Shown here piece by piece: positions 1 to 8,825 of a stretch of 64,000 bases of DNA. The DNA is from an uncultured Collinsella sp. Lineage in GTDB: Bacteria > Actinomycetota > Coriobacteriia > Coriobacteriales > Coriobacteriaceae. The DNA lies in NCBI GenBank assembly GCA_900542155.1, contig UQMD01000002.1:62001-126000 (forward strand), given 5' to 3'. Below the pieces are notes generated by a model. The model ran no database searches. It was not told the DNA's origin and saw nothing but the letters and a program-made list of their open reading frames with translations. Every line of letters starts with the position of its first letter. Position 1 is the first letter of the stretch. Both the position numbers and the translations under genes were made by a program.

Positions 1-1089
1 GCCGAGTCACGCGGCGTCGTGTCCACGTGCTCGTACGAGGCACGTCGCTTTGGTGTGCATTCTGCCATGGCCTCGGCCGAGGCGCGGCGTCTGTGCCCAC
101 AGGCCATTTGGACGCATGGGCATTTCGATCGCTACCACGAGGTCAGCGCGCAGGTCATGGCGATTCTCGCCGACGAGACCCCGCGCGTTGAGCGCGTATC
201 CATCGACGAGGCCTTTATCGATATCACGCCGGGCCGCTTTGCGCCCGAAGACCCGCTACTGGTTGCGCGGCGTATAAGCGACCGCGTGGCGGCGCTGGGA
301 GTGACCTGCTCCATTGGCGTGGGCTGCAACAAGACGGTCGCAAAGATCGCAAGCGAACGGGACAAGCCGTTTGGGCTGACCATCGTGCGCCCCGGAACCG
401 AGCAGCGCTTTTTGGCCGCGCTGCCGGTATCTGCCATGAGCGGAATCGGGCGTTCAGCCGAGGAGCGACTGCGTCGCATGCGCGTCTATACGCTCGGCGA
501 GCTTTCACGCGCGCCAGAGTCCACCCTGGCTGCAATCTTTGGCGTGAATGGCGAGCGCATGCGTCAACGTGCTTTGGGGCTCGAAGTATCCGAGGTCACC
601 AGCCTGGAAGAGGAACGTGAAGTTAAATCGGTGAGCAATGAGCGCACCTTTGCGAAGGATTTGACTGAGCGTGGGGATATCGAGGCGGCGATCGCGCTGC
701 TCGGCGAGTCGGTTGGGCGCCGCCTGCGCCGTCAGGGGCTGACAGGCGGAACCGTAACGCTCAAGCTCAAATACTCTTACGGCAGCGGACGCACGGCACA
801 GCGCCGCTTGCCCCACCCCACCGACGACGAGAATATCTTTGTTGCCGTCGCGCTCGAGCTGCTCGACAATATCTGGCAAGAAGGCATGCACGTGCGTCTA
901 GCGGGTATCGGCATGAGCGACTTCAACCACCAAGGCGGTATCCAAACCGACCTGTTCTGCGAGATCGATGACCGCGGAGCCCAATCCAGCGACCGCCGCG
1001 ACCTCTCCGTCGCCATCGACGCCGTCCGAGACAAATTCGGCGACACCGCCCTATCCTTCGGCCGCCAATCCCGCTTCTCCTCCCAATGA
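1..1089 (+). CDS. dinB: DNA polymerase IV (Y-family), 5' end missing
   Basis: Error-prone translesion polymerase of the Y family. The frame is open from the first base of the window, so the N-terminus lies outside; 362 residues are visible, beginning inside the conserved stretch GVVSTCSYEARRFG. The catalytic motif SIDEAF is at about nt 199-216 and supplies two metal-binding acidic residues. A helix-hairpin-helix-like region (SGIGRSAEERL) and the little-finger domain follow. A GTG at nt 19 is in frame but would cut into the palm domain, so it is not the start. The next gene is a convergent transposase flanked by repeats. Confidence in the family is high; the truncation is only a window edge effect. 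Confidence 0.95.
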   Translation, partial: AESRGVVSTCSYEARRFGVHSAMASAEARRLCPQAIWTHGHFDRYHEVSAQVMAILADETPRVERVSIDEAFIDITPGRFAPEDPLLVARRISDRVAALGVTCSIGVGCNKTVAKIASERDKPFGLTIVRPGTEQRFLAALPVSAMSGIGRSAEERLRRMRVYTLGELSRAPESTLAAIFGVNGERMRQRALGLEVSEVTSLEEEREVKSVSNERTFAKDLTERGDIEAAIALLGESVGRRLRRQGLTGGTVTLKLKYSYGSGRTAQRRLPHPTDDENIFVAVALELLDNIWQEGMHVRLAGIGMSDFNHQGGIQTDLFCEIDDRGAQSSDRRDLSVAIDAVRDKFGDTALSFGRQSRFSSQ

Positions 1090-1172
1090 TTTTTCTGGAA
1101 CGGGGATTAAAAAATCAATCTGGCGCTATCGGTGCTTTTGATTATTTTGGGACGGGGATGAAATAATCATTT
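1085..1172. repeat. REP-like repeats downstream of dinB
   Basis: Two short related repeats. The first (about 1086-1118) reads TGATTTTTCTGGAACGGGG followed by an A-rich half that pairs with the T-rich start. The second (about 1140-1172) carries TTTTGGGACGGGGATG and ends in an ATAATCA palindromic partner. A near-identical inverted copy of the first lies at 2023-2058, so the transposase gene between them is framed by inverted repeats. The GGGACGGGG core recurs elsewhere in the window. Confidence 0.7.
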
Positions 1173-1178
1173 CAGGCC

Positions 1179-1919
1179 TCATTTCGCCCTCTGAATAATA
1201 TTTGTCCCGATTCCCGTAATACGCGAAATCTGGGCAATCGTAAAGCCTCGATGTTTCAGCATTGCCAACAGACGATTCCGTTCTTGCTTCGGCAACGTCT
1301 TGAGCCGGTAGGGCTCAAGTGGAGCCAATAAAGCCTGTGCGACTTCCAAAGCATCCATATCGGAAACGTGTTTGCCTTCAGGCAAGTAATACGAATTGGG
1401 CTTACCGTCTGTACTTGTAAGGTAAAACGCCTCCGAACCACCAAATAGTTCGACAATATCACTGCAATCGCAGATTTCAGGCGTACCGAAATACTCATGG
1501 AAGCTACTCCACCTATACATAGGTGCAGAAGATATGCCCGCCTTCGCAGGATTGTCGTGAATGTAACGAACGCAACGGAGCAGCTGCTCATCATCGGAAA
1601 TAACAACGCTCTTAAAACGCTCTTGAAAAACTGGCCCACGCCTGCCTGTCTTCACATTGAATCGCATAGCATACGCTGTATCTATGGCGTGCATCGCAGT
1701 ACTCATTTGGTTATCGGGGTCATCAAATAGCAGATGCACATGATTGTCCATCAAACACCAAGCAAGCAACCGTATGTGGTCGGATGTAAAACGCTGACTC
1801 ATCAGATTGAGGAAATAGTAGCGGTCGTCATCGTCCTCAAAGATCAGTTGGTCAGCACAGCCTTTGACCATAACATGATAATGACCGAGTTCGGATAACA
1901 CACGGGCAACGCGAGTCAT
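1179..1919 (-). CDS. REP-associated tyrosine transposase (RAYT, IS200/IS605 Y1 type)
   Basis: Single-strand HUH-type transposase related to IS200/IS605 TnpA. The 246-residue protein has the N-terminal HVMVKG strand, the HUH motif in DNHVHLLF, a candidate catalytic tyrosine in AYAMRFN, the RFKSV strand and the RYIHDNPAKAG helix typical of RAYT proteins. The C-terminal ~25 residues look like a helix-turn-helix (TIAQISRITGIG). An upstream ATG at 1961 has only pyrimidines before it, whereas the ATG at 1919 is preceded by GGGAGG six bases upstream, so 1919 is chosen. The gene is single, not part of a TnpA/TnpB element, and lies between inverted GGGACGGGG repeats. RAYTs are thought to spread REP palindromes; action on the repeats in this window is inferred. 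Confidence 0.85.
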   Translation of the reverse strand: MTRVARVLSELGHYHVMVKGCADQLIFEDDDDRYYFLNLMSQRFTSDHIRLLAWCLMDNHVHLLFDDPDNQMSTAMHAIDTAYAMRFNVKTGRRGPVFQERFKSVVISDDEQLLRCVRYIHDNPAKAGISSAPMYRWSSFHEYFGTPEICDCSDIVELFGGSEAFYLTSTDGKPNSYYLPEGKHVSDMDALEVAQALLAPLEPYRLKTLPKQERNRLLAMLKHRGFTIAQISRITGIGTNIIQRAK

Positions 1920-1981
1920 CGAAGCCCTCCCTTCCGAGTTTGCGATAGCCACAGCATACAAAAGGAGGGAAAAGAAAATAG

Positions 1982-2010
1982 CGAACCGCCCAACAAAGAT
2001 GGGCGGTTCG
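1982..2010 (-). terminator. Terminator of the nadD-yqeK-rsfS unit
   Basis: Ten-base stem CGAACCGCCC / GGGCGGTTCG with a nine-base loop. Read on the minus strand it is followed by a T-rich tract (CTATTTTCTTTT), and it lies just downstream of the rsfS stop codon. Confidence 0.7.
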
Positions 2011-2022
2011 GTGAACGGTAGG

Positions 2023-2058
2023 AATGATTTTTTTATCCCCGTCCCAGAAAAATCATTT
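2023..2058. repeat. REP-like repeat, inverted partner of the one after dinB
   Basis: Read on the minus strand this repeat matches the copy at 1085-1118 almost base for base, with core CTGGGACGGGG and ATGATTTTT / AAAAATCATT ends. The two copies bound the RAYT gene in opposite orientation. This copy overlaps the last bases of rsfS. Confidence 0.7.
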
Positions 2059-2512
2059 AGAGGAGATTGAGGGGGAGCTGGGGGGCGTCGCCCCAGAGCT
2101 TCTCGAGGCGGTAGAAGTCGCGGGCCTCGGGGGTGAAGACGTGGACGACAACCGAGCCGTAATCCATGAGCATCCAGGTCTTCTGCTCGCGGCCCTCGAT
2201 GGAGAACGGGTGCTCACCGCAGGCCTCGGCAACCTTCTCCTCGATCTCGTCGACGATAGAATCGACCTGACGGTTGTTGGTACCGGTGGCGATCACAAAG
2301 TAATCGCACACGTCGGAGAGCTCGGTCAGATCGAGCACCTGCACGTCCTCGCCTTTCTTGTCGTAGGCGGCCTGCGCGGCGGCGCGGGCGACATCCTCGG
2401 CGGCGACACCGCTCGCGGACAGGGAGGCAGCGGTGCGGTCGGACGTGGCAACGAAGCTCTTGTGCTCCACACCTTCAAGAATCTGCTCGTCGGTCATGGT
2501 CTCATCGGCCAT
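2057..2512 (-). CDS. rsfS: Ribosomal silencing factor RsfS (Iojap family)
   Basis: Small protein of the RsfS/Iojap family, known to bind ribosomal protein L14 and block subunit joining when nutrients are low. The 151 residues include the family signature: KKGEDVQVLDLTELSDVCDYFVIATG, then NNRQVDSIVDEIEEK and a WMLMDYGSVVVHVF strand near the C-terminus, cited here in separate parts. The ATG at 2512 is preceded by AGAGG at good spacing; an in-frame GTG 21 bases further upstream lacks a site. It is the last gene of nadD-yqeK-rsfS, a common arrangement, and its end overlaps a REP-like repeat. Confidence 0.93.
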   Translation of the reverse strand: MADETMTDEQILEGVEHKSFVATSDRTAASLSASGVAAEDVARAAAQAAYDKKGEDVQVLDLTELSDVCDYFVIATGTNNRQVDSIVDEIEEKVAEACGEHPFSIEGREQKTWMLMDYGSVVVHVFTPEARDFYRLEKLWGDAPQLPLNLL

Positions 2513-2540
2513 GGAATACCTCTTTCTAGACACACCCGAG

Positions 2541-3149
2541 CTAGCGCAGCTGGGCGTAATGGTTGTAAATCGTAATAGCCGTGGGATAAAGATAACGCCC
2601 GGACTGGATCACGTAGACCAGACCCTGCGCAAAACAGGAGAAGAACAACTCGTCAAGCGTCGACTCCCCCACCATCTTGCGCAGCGCGATGGCATAATCA
2701 CCATGGCGGTTGGGCTCGATGGCATCGGCCACAAAGACCACCATATCGAGCGGCGTCATGTCGCAGGCGCCAACGGTGTGACGGTCGACAGCCTGGAAAA
2801 CAGCAGACGATAGCTCGGGAAAAAGCTGCGGAAGCTCATAGGCGGCAACCGGGCCATGCAGCAGCGGTGTCGCGGCCGAAGGAGAGCCGGCAACCTTAAT
2901 GCCGTAGTGCAACGCGCGGGCCACGAGCTCGTCGTCGGAGAGCACCTTATCCCAGTCGTGAATCAGGCCGGCGGCAGCGGCATCAAAGCGGTCAACGCCG
3001 TAGACCTCGGCCAAATGAAGCGCGGTCTCGGCAACACCCAGCGAATGCATGTAGCGCTTGCGCTTATCCTTCATACGCACATCAAGCAGCTCTTGAATGC
3101 GCTTAAGCAACGCGCGCTCATCGCCTTCAAACTGATCCTCTACCGACAA
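2541..3149 (-). CDS. yqeK: YqeK-type HD-domain hydrolase
   Basis: HD-superfamily protein of the YqeK family; characterised members symmetrically hydrolyse diadenosine tetraphosphate to ADP. The 202 residues carry the metal-binding histidine of HSLGVAETA (about residue 35), the HD pair in GLIHDWDK (about 64) and a second His-rich segment with VDRHTVGACDMTPLD. The start is TTG at 3149 behind a GGGGG tract and close to the nadD stop codon. It sits between nadD and rsfS, its usual position. Confidence 0.9.
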   Translation of the reverse strand: MSVEDQFEGDERALLKRIQELLDVRMKDKRKRYMHSLGVAETALHLAEVYGVDRFDAAAAGLIHDWDKVLSDDELVARALHYGIKVAGSPSAATPLLHGPVAAYELPQLFPELSSAVFQAVDRHTVGACDMTPLDMVVFVADAIEPNRHGDYAIALRKMVGESTLDELFFSCFAQGLVYVIQSGRYLYPTAITIYNHYAQLR

Positions 3150-3161
3150 CGTAGACCCCCA

Positions 3162-3839
3162 TCACTCAAAATCTTCTTGACCCAGATCGGTATACAGCCC
3201 GCGTTTACGAATATAGCCGAGCACGGACTCGCTCGTAAGATAGCGCACGCTCATGCCACGGGCAACTCGCTTGCGAATGTTGGTCGAGCTAATCGCCAGC
3301 GCCGGAATCTGGATATAACGCACGTCAAACGGCAGGCCCGACTCTTTAATTCGCGCGCGAGCAGTATCGATATCAAAGCCCGGTCGCGTCGCCGCAATAA
3401 ACGTGGCAAGCTCGGCGATTCGGTCGGCATCATGCCAGGTCACAATATCTATAATCGCGTCAGCGCCCGTAATAAAGTAGAGCTTTACCTGAGGCGGGTA
3501 AAAGTCGCGAAGGGCATGAAGCGTATCGGCCGTATAGGTCACGCCCGGACGGTCGATCTCGAATCGGCTCGCCAAAAAAGCCGGATTCGCAGCGGTGGCG
3601 AGGACCGTCATGGCATAACGGTCCTCGGCAGGCGTCACCGGTTTGTCGAGCTTAAAGGCGGGAGAGCCGGCCGGCATAAAGAGCACGGCGTCCAAGTCGA
3701 GCGACTCGCGCGCCTGCTCGGCGGTAACCAAGTGCCCGTAGTGAATCGGGTCGAAGGTGCCACCCATGATGCCAAGCCGAAACTCCTGACCATCCTTGAT
3801 AGGCAGCTCAGGCAGACCAATTCCACCGCGCAGCGACAT
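3162..3839 (-). CDS. nadD: Nicotinate-nucleotide adenylyltransferase
   Basis: Converts nicotinate mononucleotide and ATP to deamido-NAD, a step of NAD synthesis. The 225-residue protein has the nucleotidyltransferase motif GGTFDPIHYGH at residues 26-36 and the ISSTNIR motif at 183-189, both ATP-binding. About 20 residues precede the usual start of the fold. ATG 3839 has GGAGGG about ten bases upstream and lies just past the obgE stop codon, suggesting cotranscription with obgE. Confidence 0.95.
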   Translation of the reverse strand: MSLRGGIGLPELPIKDGQEFRLGIMGGTFDPIHYGHLVTAEQARESLDLDAVLFMPAGSPAFKLDKPVTPAEDRYAMTVLATAANPAFLASRFEIDRPGVTYTADTLHALRDFYPPQVKLYFITGADAIIDIVTWHDADRIAELATFIAATRPGFDIDTARARIKESGLPFDVRYIQIPALAISSTNIRKRVARGMSVRYLTSESVLGYIRKRGLYTDLGQEDFE

Positions 3840-3842
3840 GAC

Positions 3843-5312
3843 TTACTCGCCCTCCGGGGTCTCGACATCGTCCGCGACGTCCGCCGCATCGACAACCTCG
3901 ACGCCCTCGTCCGCAGCATCGGCTACGTCAAAGACCTCAACGGCAACGTCCCCGCCTTCGTCCTCAAGCTCCTCCTCGTACTCCGAGAAGTCCTCGGCGC
4001 CCTCAAAGTCAAAGGCGCGCTGGCAAATGCGGACCTCGTCGCCCGCACGGCAGCCGGCCTTCTCGAGCGCGTCGTCAACACCCATGCGCGCAAACTTATG
4101 CTGAAGGTAGATGACGGCCTCCTCGTTTTCCCAGTCGGTCTGGATGACCATGCGCTCGATGGCGCGACCGACCACGCGGAAGGCGTGGGGCTCTTCCTGA
4201 ACAATACGGAAACGCTTCTCACGCTGCAGGCGACGGCGCTCCCACTCATCGTCACGCAGATCGACCGGTTCATCGGAGACAGCCAACTCGGCGCGCAGCT
4301 TAGCCACCTGCTCGCCCACGGCAAGCATCAGCGTGTTGAGGCCGGCGCCCGTTACAGCAGACACGGCAAAGAACATATGTCCATCGTCGAGCGCAGCGCG
4401 TTTGAGGTCGGCAATCTTGTCAGCCGTGCCCGGCGCATCGCACTTGTTGGCGACGACGATCTGCGGGCGCTCCGAGAGCTCGGCGCCATACTGCTCGAGC
4501 TCGCGGTTGATGATGCGATAGTCCTCGACCGGATCGCGATCCTCAAAACCGCCCGTCATGTCGACGACATGCATGATAAGCGCCGTGCGCTCGATGTGGC
4601 GCAGGAACTGATGGCCCAAGCCCTTTCCCTCGCTCGCACCCTCAATGAGGCCGGGGACGTCGGCAACGACATAAGAGTACTCGCCGGCACGCACCATACC
4701 CAGGTTGGGCACGAGCGTGGTAAACGGATAGTCGGCAATCTTGGGTCGGGCGGCACTCATGCGCGCAATAAGCGAGGATTTACCCACCGAGGGGAAACCC
4801 ACGAGCGCGGCATCGGCCATAAGCTTCATCTCGAGCTCAATCCAGTGCTCCTCGGCCGGCTCGCCCAGCTGGGCGAATGCGGGCGCGCGGCGCACCGACG
4901 TCACAAAGTGCGTATTGCCCAGGCCACCGGCGCCACCAGGGGCCACGACAACGCGCTCGCCATCATGCACCAAGTCGGCAATCTCGAACATCGGGGTCTG
5001 CGTCTCGGGGTCGAGCTCGCGCACCACGGTACCCATGGGAACCTTCAAGATAAGGTCCTCGCCGCTCTTTCCGTTGCGGCGGGCGCCCTGACCGTGCGTT
5101 CCGCGCTCGGCACGAAAATGATGCTTAAAGCGGTAATCGATCAGTGAAGACAGCTGAGCATCGGCCTGGATGACGACATTGCCGCCACGACCGCCGTCGC
5201 CGCCATCGGGGCCACCCTTGGGGACAAAGGCCTCGCGCCTAAACGACATGCATCCGGCACCGCCGTCGCCGCCGCACACGTTAATGCGGCTGATATCGGT
5301 GAACTGTGACAA
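3843..5312 (-). CDS. obgE: GTPase Obg/CgtA
   Basis: Essential ribosome-associated GTPase for 50S assembly and stress control. The 489 residues show a glycine-rich Obg fold (1-158), then a G domain with G1 GFPSVGKS (172-179), G3 DVPGLIEG (218-225), G4 NKCD (289-292) and G5 near SAV (318-320), then an OCT domain (about 345-430). The last ~60 residues are very acidic and low complexity (EEELEDEGG and D/E/A repeats), longer than in many homologues. It is followed by nadD and separated from rpmA by a terminator-like hairpin. Confidence 0.96.
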   Translation of the reverse strand: MSQFTDISRINVCGGDGGAGCMSFRREAFVPKGGPDGGDGGRGGNVVIQADAQLSSLIDYRFKHHFRAERGTHGQGARRNGKSGEDLILKVPMGTVVRELDPETQTPMFEIADLVHDGERVVVAPGGAGGLGNTHFVTSVRRAPAFAQLGEPAEEHWIELEMKLMADAALVGFPSVGKSSLIARMSAARPKIADYPFTTLVPNLGMVRAGEYSYVVADVPGLIEGASEGKGLGHQFLRHIERTALIMHVVDMTGGFEDRDPVEDYRIINRELEQYGAELSERPQIVVANKCDAPGTADKIADLKRAALDDGHMFFAVSAVTGAGLNTLMLAVGEQVAKLRAELAVSDEPVDLRDDEWERRRLQREKRFRIVQEEPHAFRVVGRAIERMVIQTDWENEEAVIYLQHKFARMGVDDALEKAGCRAGDEVRICQRAFDFEGAEDFSEYEEELEDEGGDVAVEVFDVADAADEGVEVVDAADVADDVETPEGE

Positions 5313-5335
5313 CAGAATCGCCTCCTACAAAAAGA

Positions 5336-5371
5336 GGGAGACCCTTGAATCCTAAAACTCAAGTGCCTCCC
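5336..5371 (-). terminator. Hairpin between rpmA and obgE
   Basis: On the minus strand GGGAGGCACTTGA pairs with TCAAGGGTCTCCC around a ten-base loop and is followed by TCTTTTTG. It has the form of an intrinsic terminator or partial attenuator after rplU-rpmA and before obgE. Confidence 0.65.
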
Positions 5372-5396
5372 ACATATGTGCTCTATGAAGGGTGAA

Positions 5397-5654
5397 TTAC
5401 GCGTTCGCGAGCGGGCGTACGCTGACCCTGTGCTTGATACCCTTGTGGAACTCAACGGTACCGTCGACCAGCGCGAACAGCGTGTCGTCCTTGCCACGGC
5501 CAACGTTCTCACCCGGGTGGATGTGAGTGCCGTGCTGACGGACGAGAATCGTGCCCGTGGTTACCGTCTGGCCGGCATAGCGCTTCGTGCCAAGGCGCTG
5601 ACCGCGGGAGTCACGGCCATTACGGGAGGAACCGAGTCCTTTTTTGTGTGCCAT
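5397..5654 (-). CDS. rpmA: 50S ribosomal protein L27
   Basis: Full-length 85-residue L27 with the canonical start MAHKKGLGSSRNGRDS and the KRYAGQTV and GRGKDDTLFAL segments. The flexible N-terminal tail reaches the peptidyl transferase centre. There is no cleavable N-terminal extension of the Firmicutes type. It follows rplU by 33 bases in the standard rplU-rpmA order. Confidence 0.97.
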   Translation of the reverse strand: MAHKKGLGSSRNGRDSRGQRLGTKRYAGQTVTTGTILVRQHGTHIHPGENVGRGKDDTLFALVDGTVEFHKGIKHRVSVRPLANA

Positions 5655-5687
5655 TGTGTATACCTACTCTTTCGTTACGAGTGTAAT

Positions 5688-6062
5688 CTACTCGGCGACG
5701 GGAGCCTCGGCAACAGCCTCGGCCTCTGCCTTGACAGCCTTCTTGGCGCGGGACGTAGCCTGGACCTTCACGATCTTCAGCTTGGTGAGCTGCTGACGGT
5801 GACCCTTCAGACGACGATAGCGCTTACGCTTGTGGAACTTGAAGACCAGCTGCTTCTCGCCCTTGAACTGCTCAACGATCTGAGCGGTAACCTTGGCCTT
5901 GGCCAGCTTGTCGGGATCGGTGACGATCTTCTTACCATCGTTGAGGAAGATGACCGGCAGGGTGACCTTGTCGCCCTCATTGCCCTCGATCTTCTCGACG
6001 GTGATGACATCGTCGGTGGCGACCTTGTACTGCTTGCCGCCCGTGTTAACGATTGCGTACAT
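5688..6062 (-). CDS. rplU: 50S ribosomal protein L21
   Basis: L21 binds 23S rRNA. The 124 residues begin with the family start MYAIVNTGGKQYKV and include KRRKRYRR-like basic strands (HKRKRYRRLKGHRQ). About 20 extra residues at the C-terminus are Ala/Glu/Lys rich (KAEAEAVAEAPVAE), beyond the usual ~103. ATG 6062 is chosen over an upstream GTG/ATG because it gives the canonical N-terminus. A sigma-A-like promoter lies upstream. Confidence 0.96.
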   Translation of the reverse strand: MYAIVNTGGKQYKVATDDVITVEKIEGNEGDKVTLPVIFLNDGKKIVTDPDKLAKAKVTAQIVEQFKGEKQLVFKFHKRKRYRRLKGHRQQLTKLKIVKVQATSRAKKAVKAEAEAVAEAPVAE

Positions 6063-6104
6063 GTTTACTTGCCCTTCATGCATCAGTTAGTGCAACAGCC
6101 GAAT

Positions 6105-6133
6105 ATAGTAGCAGGCGATAATACCCCCGTCAA
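6105..6133 (-). promoter_or_regulatory. Probable promoter of rplU-rpmA
   Basis: Minus-strand TTGACG (6133-6128) and TACTAT (6110-6105) are separated by 17 bases and match the vegetative consensus well. The elements overlap the end of the upstream gene, 43 bases before the rplU start. Confidence 0.6.
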
Positions 6134-6942
6134 CGAGTATGTGGAGCAAATCCACAAGTTCGCACAGGTATGGGGCTGACGAGTCGGCCCTCGTCGTCCT
6201 CGCATGCTTGATTCTGACGCTCGACATCGTAGGAGCAGATGGTCACGAGGTCTTGCATACCGGTGGAAACAATAGGTGCATCGACGCCCGGGGTCAAGCC
6301 CTGCAACAAAACATCAGCAGCAGAAAGCAAAATCTCCGGACGCATGGAGCCCTCGTTGTCGGCATGGGTGTCGAGCATGAGCACCAGATGGTCCGGACGC
6401 TCCCCCGCCGTGAGCTCATAGCCCATCAGTGTGTGATCAAGGTCAAGGCGCTTGCTCTTCTTACCGCGCGCGTAGTCGATGCCATGGCCTGCACGCAGTG
6501 TGTCGATCGCAGCGCGTACCTCGTCGGCGCTCACGGGGGCCCCGGGGTCCAGGTGCAAGTCGATGCGGTACGACAGGCGCGTGAGCTGAGCCGTGAGCGC
6601 CGGCGTGCGCACGTCGATGTATGCGGCCTCGATGGGCGCCAAATCGGCCGGAGACGCCGCGGCAAGGCGCTCAAAGGCCTCGTCGAGCGCGACGAACTCG
6701 GTCATAAAAAGGTCATACCACTCGCAGGTCGACGACGTGCCCACGGGCAGCGCCGACGAAAAGCCCACGCGCATATGCGGCGAGAAACCCTGCGTCACGG
6801 CATAGGGCAGACCCGCACGGCGCACGATGCGCTCAATGGTATGGATTAGTTCCAGATGGCCCAGGTACTTAAGACGATCACGTTTGCCGTAGCGAACGCG
6901 CAGCCTAAAGAGCGTGGGATTATCGGTCAAGCGCTCACTCAT
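6130..6942 (-). CDS. TIGR03936/DUF2344 protein, partner of the radical-SAM gene
   Basis: The 270-residue protein matches the family found next to, or fused with, TIGR03960 radical SAM proteins. It has the typical N-terminal strand LFRLRVRYGKRDRLKYLGH followed by LELIHTIERIVRRAGLPYA and GFSPHMRVGFSSALPVG; these segments continue one another in the protein. Its ATG overlaps the stop of the upstream radical-SAM gene by four bases (ATGA), so they are translationally coupled. The biochemical role is not established. Family members often precede RNase G and rplU; here the RNase gene is absent and rplU follows directly. Confidence 0.85.
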   Translation of the reverse strand: MSERLTDNPTLFRLRVRYGKRDRLKYLGHLELIHTIERIVRRAGLPYAVTQGFSPHMRVGFSSALPVGTSSTCEWYDLFMTEFVALDEAFERLAAASPADLAPIEAAYIDVRTPALTAQLTRLSYRIDLHLDPGAPVSADEVRAAIDTLRAGHGIDYARGKKSKRLDLDHTLMGYELTAGERPDHLVLMLDTHADNEGSMRPEILLSAADVLLQGLTPGVDAPIVSTGMQDLVTICSYDVERQNQACEDDEGRLVSPIPVRTCGFAPHTR

Positions 6943-8816
6943 GCGCGATCACCCATCAATACGTTCTTGGCATGGAGCGTGGGACAGATTCCGCAGCCGG
7001 TGCACGACGTGCGGGTGCAGTCGGGCGTCGTGACGCCCTCGAGCGAACGGCGGTACTCGCGCTCGAGGAAGCCGCGCGTGCAGCCGGGGCTCACGTGCTC
7101 CCAGGGCAGGCGCCAGTTTAGCTCGTAGGGCAGGTGCACCAGCTCGTTGAGGTCGATGCCGTTTTTGGCAGCGGCCTCCTTCCAGTTGTCGAGCGAAAAG
7201 TGCTCCACCCAGGCGTCGAAGCGCGAGCCCGCACGCCAGGCATCGATGATGACCGGCGTCATATCGCGACCGGCACGGGAGAGTGCAGCCTCGATAAGCG
7301 AGGTCTCCGCATCGTGGTAGTGCACGCGAACGGCGCGGTTGCGCACGCTCGTGATGAGCAGCTTCTGGCGGCGCTTGACGTCGTCGTAATCGAGCTGCGG
7401 GCACCACTGGAAGGGCGTTGCCGCCTTGGGGATAAAGACCGAAACAGAGATAGACACCGAGATAGACCCGCGGCGCGCCTTGGGCACCACGGAGCGACCG
7501 AGCTCCAACACGTGATCGGCCAGGTTGGCGATAGCCACGATGTCCTCGTCGCGCTCGCCGGGAAGGCCCATCATGAAGTAAAGCTTCATGCGGTTCCAGC
7601 CAGCCTCGAAGGCTGCCTTGGCCGCGCGATCCAAATCCTCCTCGGTTACGTTCTTGTTGATGATGTCGCGCATACGCTGGCTGCCCGCCTCGGGCGCGAA
7701 CGTCAGGCCGCCCTTCTTTTCGCCGGCGACCGACTCAGCCATATCAACGCCAAACGAATCCAAGCGCTGCGACGGAATAGACACGCGAATGCCCGTGTCC
7801 TCCAGACGGCGATTGAGCCTACCGAGTACGTCGCGGATACAGGAGTGGTCGGTCGTCGAAAGCGAGGTAAGCGACACCTCGTCATAGCCAGTCTTTTCCA
7901 AGCCCTGGATCACCGACGACACGATCTGGTCGGCCGAGCGCTCGCGTACCGGACGATACGTCATGCCTGCCTGACAAAAACGGCAGCCGCGGGCGCAGCC
8001 ACGCAGGATCTCGATAGACAGGCGATCGTGGACGAGCTGCGCATACGGCACGCACGACTGAGAAAGCGGATTGGTGGCACCAAAGTCCTCGACGACGCGC
8101 TTGTAGACTACCGGCGGGACGTCCTTGCCCTCGCGCGGCACGGTGTAGCCATGCGGCGAGCAGGGCTCGTCATGACGCACCTCATACAGGGACGGCACAT
8201 AGGTACCGGCGACCGTCGCGAGCTGCTCGACAATCTGAGCGCGCGAGACGCCCTCGTCGCGCAGGCGGCGATGCAGCTGGCAGATCTCGAGCAGCGACTC
8301 CTCGCCCTCGCCAATGAGGATGGCATCGAAAAAGGCCGCGTACGGCTCGGGGTTATACACCGAGGGACCACCGGCGACGATGATGGGATCGTCCTCGGTA
8401 CGGTCGGCAGCTAACAGCGGAATGCCAGCGAGATCGAGCGCTTCGAGGAAGTTTGTCACAGCCATCTCGTGCGGCACGTGCATGCCGACGATGTCGAACG
8501 ATGCCACGGGCGCTGCGCCCTCGAGCGACAGCAGCGGAATCCCCGCCTCGCGCATCGCATCGCCCATATCGGGCCACGGCACGTAGCCGCGCTCGCAGGA
8601 AATGCCCTCGGCCTGATTAAGGATGTTGTAGAGAATGGCGATGCCCTGGTTGGGCAGACCGACCTCATACACGTCCGGATAGATCATGCAGCAGCGATAG
8701 TCGGCATCGGCCTTTGAGAGCGTGCCCCACTCGTGGTCGATATAGCGACTCGGCTTTTCGACCTTGGCGAGCAACGGCTCAATCAGATGAAAACAGTCTT
8801 GGTATGCAACGCGCAA
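6939..8816 (-). CDS. TIGR03960 B12-binding-like radical SAM protein
   Basis: Radical SAM enzyme of unknown substrate. The 625 residues have an N-terminal cobalamin-binding-like region (about 40-190, with MIYPDVYEVGLPNQG), the radical SAM cluster motif C274-x3-C278-x2-C281 in RGCARGCRFC, a TIM-barrel region, and a C-terminal Cys-rich tail (CTRTSCTGCGICP) that could hold another FeS cluster. The start is TTG 8816 with AGGGG seven bases upstream and ten bases from the previous gene's stop. It is coupled to the TIGR03936 gene. Confidence 0.88.
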   Translation of the reverse strand: MRVAYQDCFHLIEPLLAKVEKPSRYIDHEWGTLSKADADYRCCMIYPDVYEVGLPNQGIAILYNILNQAEGISCERGYVPWPDMGDAMREAGIPLLSLEGAAPVASFDIVGMHVPHEMAVTNFLEALDLAGIPLLAADRTEDDPIIVAGGPSVYNPEPYAAFFDAILIGEGEESLLEICQLHRRLRDEGVSRAQIVEQLATVAGTYVPSLYEVRHDEPCSPHGYTVPREGKDVPPVVYKRVVEDFGATNPLSQSCVPYAQLVHDRLSIEILRGCARGCRFCQAGMTYRPVRERSADQIVSSVIQGLEKTGYDEVSLTSLSTTDHSCIRDVLGRLNRRLEDTGIRVSIPSQRLDSFGVDMAESVAGEKKGGLTFAPEAGSQRMRDIINKNVTEEDLDRAAKAAFEAGWNRMKLYFMMGLPGERDEDIVAIANLADHVLELGRSVVPKARRGSISVSISVSVFIPKAATPFQWCPQLDYDDVKRRQKLLITSVRNRAVRVHYHDAETSLIEAALSRAGRDMTPVIIDAWRAGSRFDAWVEHFSLDNWKEAAAKNGIDLNELVHLPYELNWRLPWEHVSPGCTRGFLEREYRRSLEGVTTPDCTRTSCTGCGICPTLHAKNVLMGDRA

Positions 8817-8825
8817 AAGAAACCC

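Noticed and set aside
2856..5147. Open frame antisense to obgE, nadD and yqeK
   Set aside because: Spans three well-identified genes on the other strand and shows no family features.
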